64,000 bases of DNA from Deltaproteobacteria bacterium. Its GTDB lineage: Bacteria > Desulfobacterota > Binatia > UBA1149 > SPBQ01. The notes below the pieces were generated by a model. It had not been told where the DNA came from, made no database searches, and saw nothing but the letters and a program-made list of their open reading frames with translations. The stretch is taken from assembly GCA_029262375.1 (NCBI GenBank), contig JAJCZM010000022.1:62001-126000 (forward strand). The letters run 5' to 3'. How positions within the stretch are numbered: the first letter of the stretch is position 1; each line of letters opens with the position of its first letter. Positions 63,148 through 64,000 of this stretch are shown here, one piece after another. The translations under genes were made by a program, and so were the position numbers.

Positions 63148-63600
63148 GTGTCCAGCGACACCCAAGACCACGATTCGAAGGCGCCGACGCCGTCGGTTCG
63201 TGAGGATAGGGGGGAGGAAGCCCCGATCGAAGCCACGCGCTCTTCTGAAGACAATTCGCTCGACGAGATAGAGTCTCGACTGATCGAATTGGCGGATGAG
63301 ATGAGCGAGGTTATCGAAGGTGGACCAGTGGTGGAACGCGAAGCGCTTCATGACTACGCGGTGAGCTTGGTTCGGGACCGACTCCCGGTGGCGGCCGTAG
63401 GTTTGGCCGGTACGACGCGAGAGGGCACCGGGTCGCAAGGGAGCGGCGCTGCAAGCTTATTTGGTTATGGGATCCTACTCATTCCTGTCGGACTCGTTCT
63501 TGTTCCCGTATTCGGGCTCGTCGGCTTTGCGTTATTGCTTGCCGGTGTTGTGCTCGCATCGCTTGGCGTGGTCTCCGGCCTCGTTGGGCGCGTGAAGTAG
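63148..63600 (+). CDS. membrane protein of unknown function
   Basis: A 150-residue protein. Residues 1-80 are acidic and polar, with a helical stretch (SLDEIESRLIELADEMSEVI); two hydrophobic helices fill the C terminus (about 108-146, YGILLIPVGLVLVPVFGLVGFALLLAGVV split by Gly/Pro). GTG start. It lies upstream of the Rieske gene, 55 bp away, and may be co-transcribed with the cytochrome bc genes presumed beyond the window. No family recognised. Confidence 0.65.
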   Translation: MSSDTQDHDSKAPTPSVREDRGEEAPIEATRSSEDNSLDEIESRLIELADEMSEVIEGGPVVEREALHDYAVSLVRDRLPVAAVGLAGTTREGTGSQGSGAASLFGYGILLIPVGLVLVPVFGLVGFALLLAGVVLASLGVVSGLVGRVK

Positions 63601-63655
63601 GGGTAGTTCGAGGGATCGGTAAGGGCGTCGAGTCTCAATAAGTGGTGAGCGAATA

Positions 63656-64000
63656 ATGGCGAGCGCTGATAATTCTCAAGCTGTTGGTGATGCCGCACAG
63701 GCGGGCTCTCAAGCAACGCTTTGGTCGCGACGCGACTTCTTCGGACGGCTTGGATGGGCCGGCTTCGGCCTAGTGAGTCTGGCAACCGTGCTGGCCGGTA
63801 TGCGTTCGGCTTTCCCGCGCGTGCTGTTCAAGCCGGACACGACCTTCAAGGCCGGTCTTCTGAGCGAGTTCATCGTCGGAGAGGTCAATGAGAAGTTCAA
63901 GTCGGACTATCGCGTCTGGATCATTCGCGACTTGCAAGGCCTGTATGCGTTGTACGCGAAGTGCACGCATCTCGGCTGCACGCCGCGATGGCTCAAGGCG
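63656..64000 (+). CDS. Rieske iron-sulfur protein, N-terminal part (cut by window end)
   Basis: The first 115 residues of a Rieske 2Fe-2S protein, probably of a cytochrome bc/b6f-type quinol oxidase. A Tat-type signal anchor SRRDFFGRLGWAGFG is followed by a hydrophobic helix, so it is exported folded and held in the inner membrane. The first cluster-binding motif CTHLGC is near residues 106-111; the second lies beyond the edge. GGTGAG precedes the ATG. The next genes are likely cytochrome b and c subunits. Confidence 0.88.
   Translation, partial: MASADNSQAVGDAAQAGSQATLWSRRDFFGRLGWAGFGLVSLATVLAGMRSAFPRVLFKPDTTFKAGLLSEFIVGEVNEKFKSDYRVWIIRDLQGLYALYAKCTHLGCTPRWLKA

Overview
The window comes from a Gram-negative, GC-rich bacterium with tightly packed operons, many 4-bp ATGA/GTGA overlaps, and frequent GTG (some TTG) starts. 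LpxD, LptE and a Wza-type lipoprotein show an outer membrane with lipid A. A secreted protein with a long poly-threonine linker, an NtrC-type regulator with sigma-54 promoters, and the leuS-lptE-rpsT/murJ and rib gene orders fit a deltaproteobacteria-like lineage (Desulfobacterota, Myxococcota or Binatota). That placement is inference only. I see no tRNA, rRNA, CRISPR array or insertion sequence.

Layout. 1-2.4 kb: a probable methylsuccinyl-CoA dehydrogenase (ethylmalonyl-CoA pathway) and a small protein of unknown family. 2.5-7.6 kb: a regulatory unit of a coiled-coil protein, a degenerate histidine kinase, a sigma-54 response regulator, and a membrane AAA ATPase with LysM and SPOR-like ends. 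7.6-38.3 kb: one very large, almost wholly plus-strand polysaccharide locus. It holds Wza-like export protein, Wzz/GNVR protein, BY-kinase-like protein, a phosphoglycosyl-transferase fusion, a Wzx-type flippase, five GT4 and three GT2 glycosyltransferases, a GT-C-like membrane protein, sugar-nucleotide enzymes (UDP-sugar dehydrogenase, Gfo/Idh, DegT aminotransferase, SDRs), an HPr-kinase-like P-loop protein and three alkaline-phosphatase-superfamily enzymes. 38.4-41.3 kb: a sensor kinase, a small membrane protein and the Thr-rich lamin-tail protein.

41.4-64 kb is mostly housekeeping: hisI-hisG; lpxD; yceD-rpmF-acpP-rpiB-glyA-nrdR-ribD-ribBA-ribH-nusB-leuS-lptE; rpsT/murJ; mazG; a second copy of the small unknown family; purU; an ACT regulator; a TIGR04283-like glycosyltransferase; purM-purN; a methyltransferase; comF; a membrane protein; and the start of a Rieske protein.

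How the parts fit. Three good -24/-12 sites precede the small protein at 1962, the regulatory operon and the Wza-like gene, so the NtrC-type regulator at 3775 is the natural candidate to control the polysaccharide locus. Several proteins in that locus have lost textbook catalytic residues (kinase, BY-kinase, one SDR), and the sugar transferase has an inverted domain order. In the housekeeping half, RibBA has a DHBP synthase domain whose catalytic motifs are all replaced, and genes usual at these positions (plsX/fabHDG, fabF, ribE, holA) are absent.
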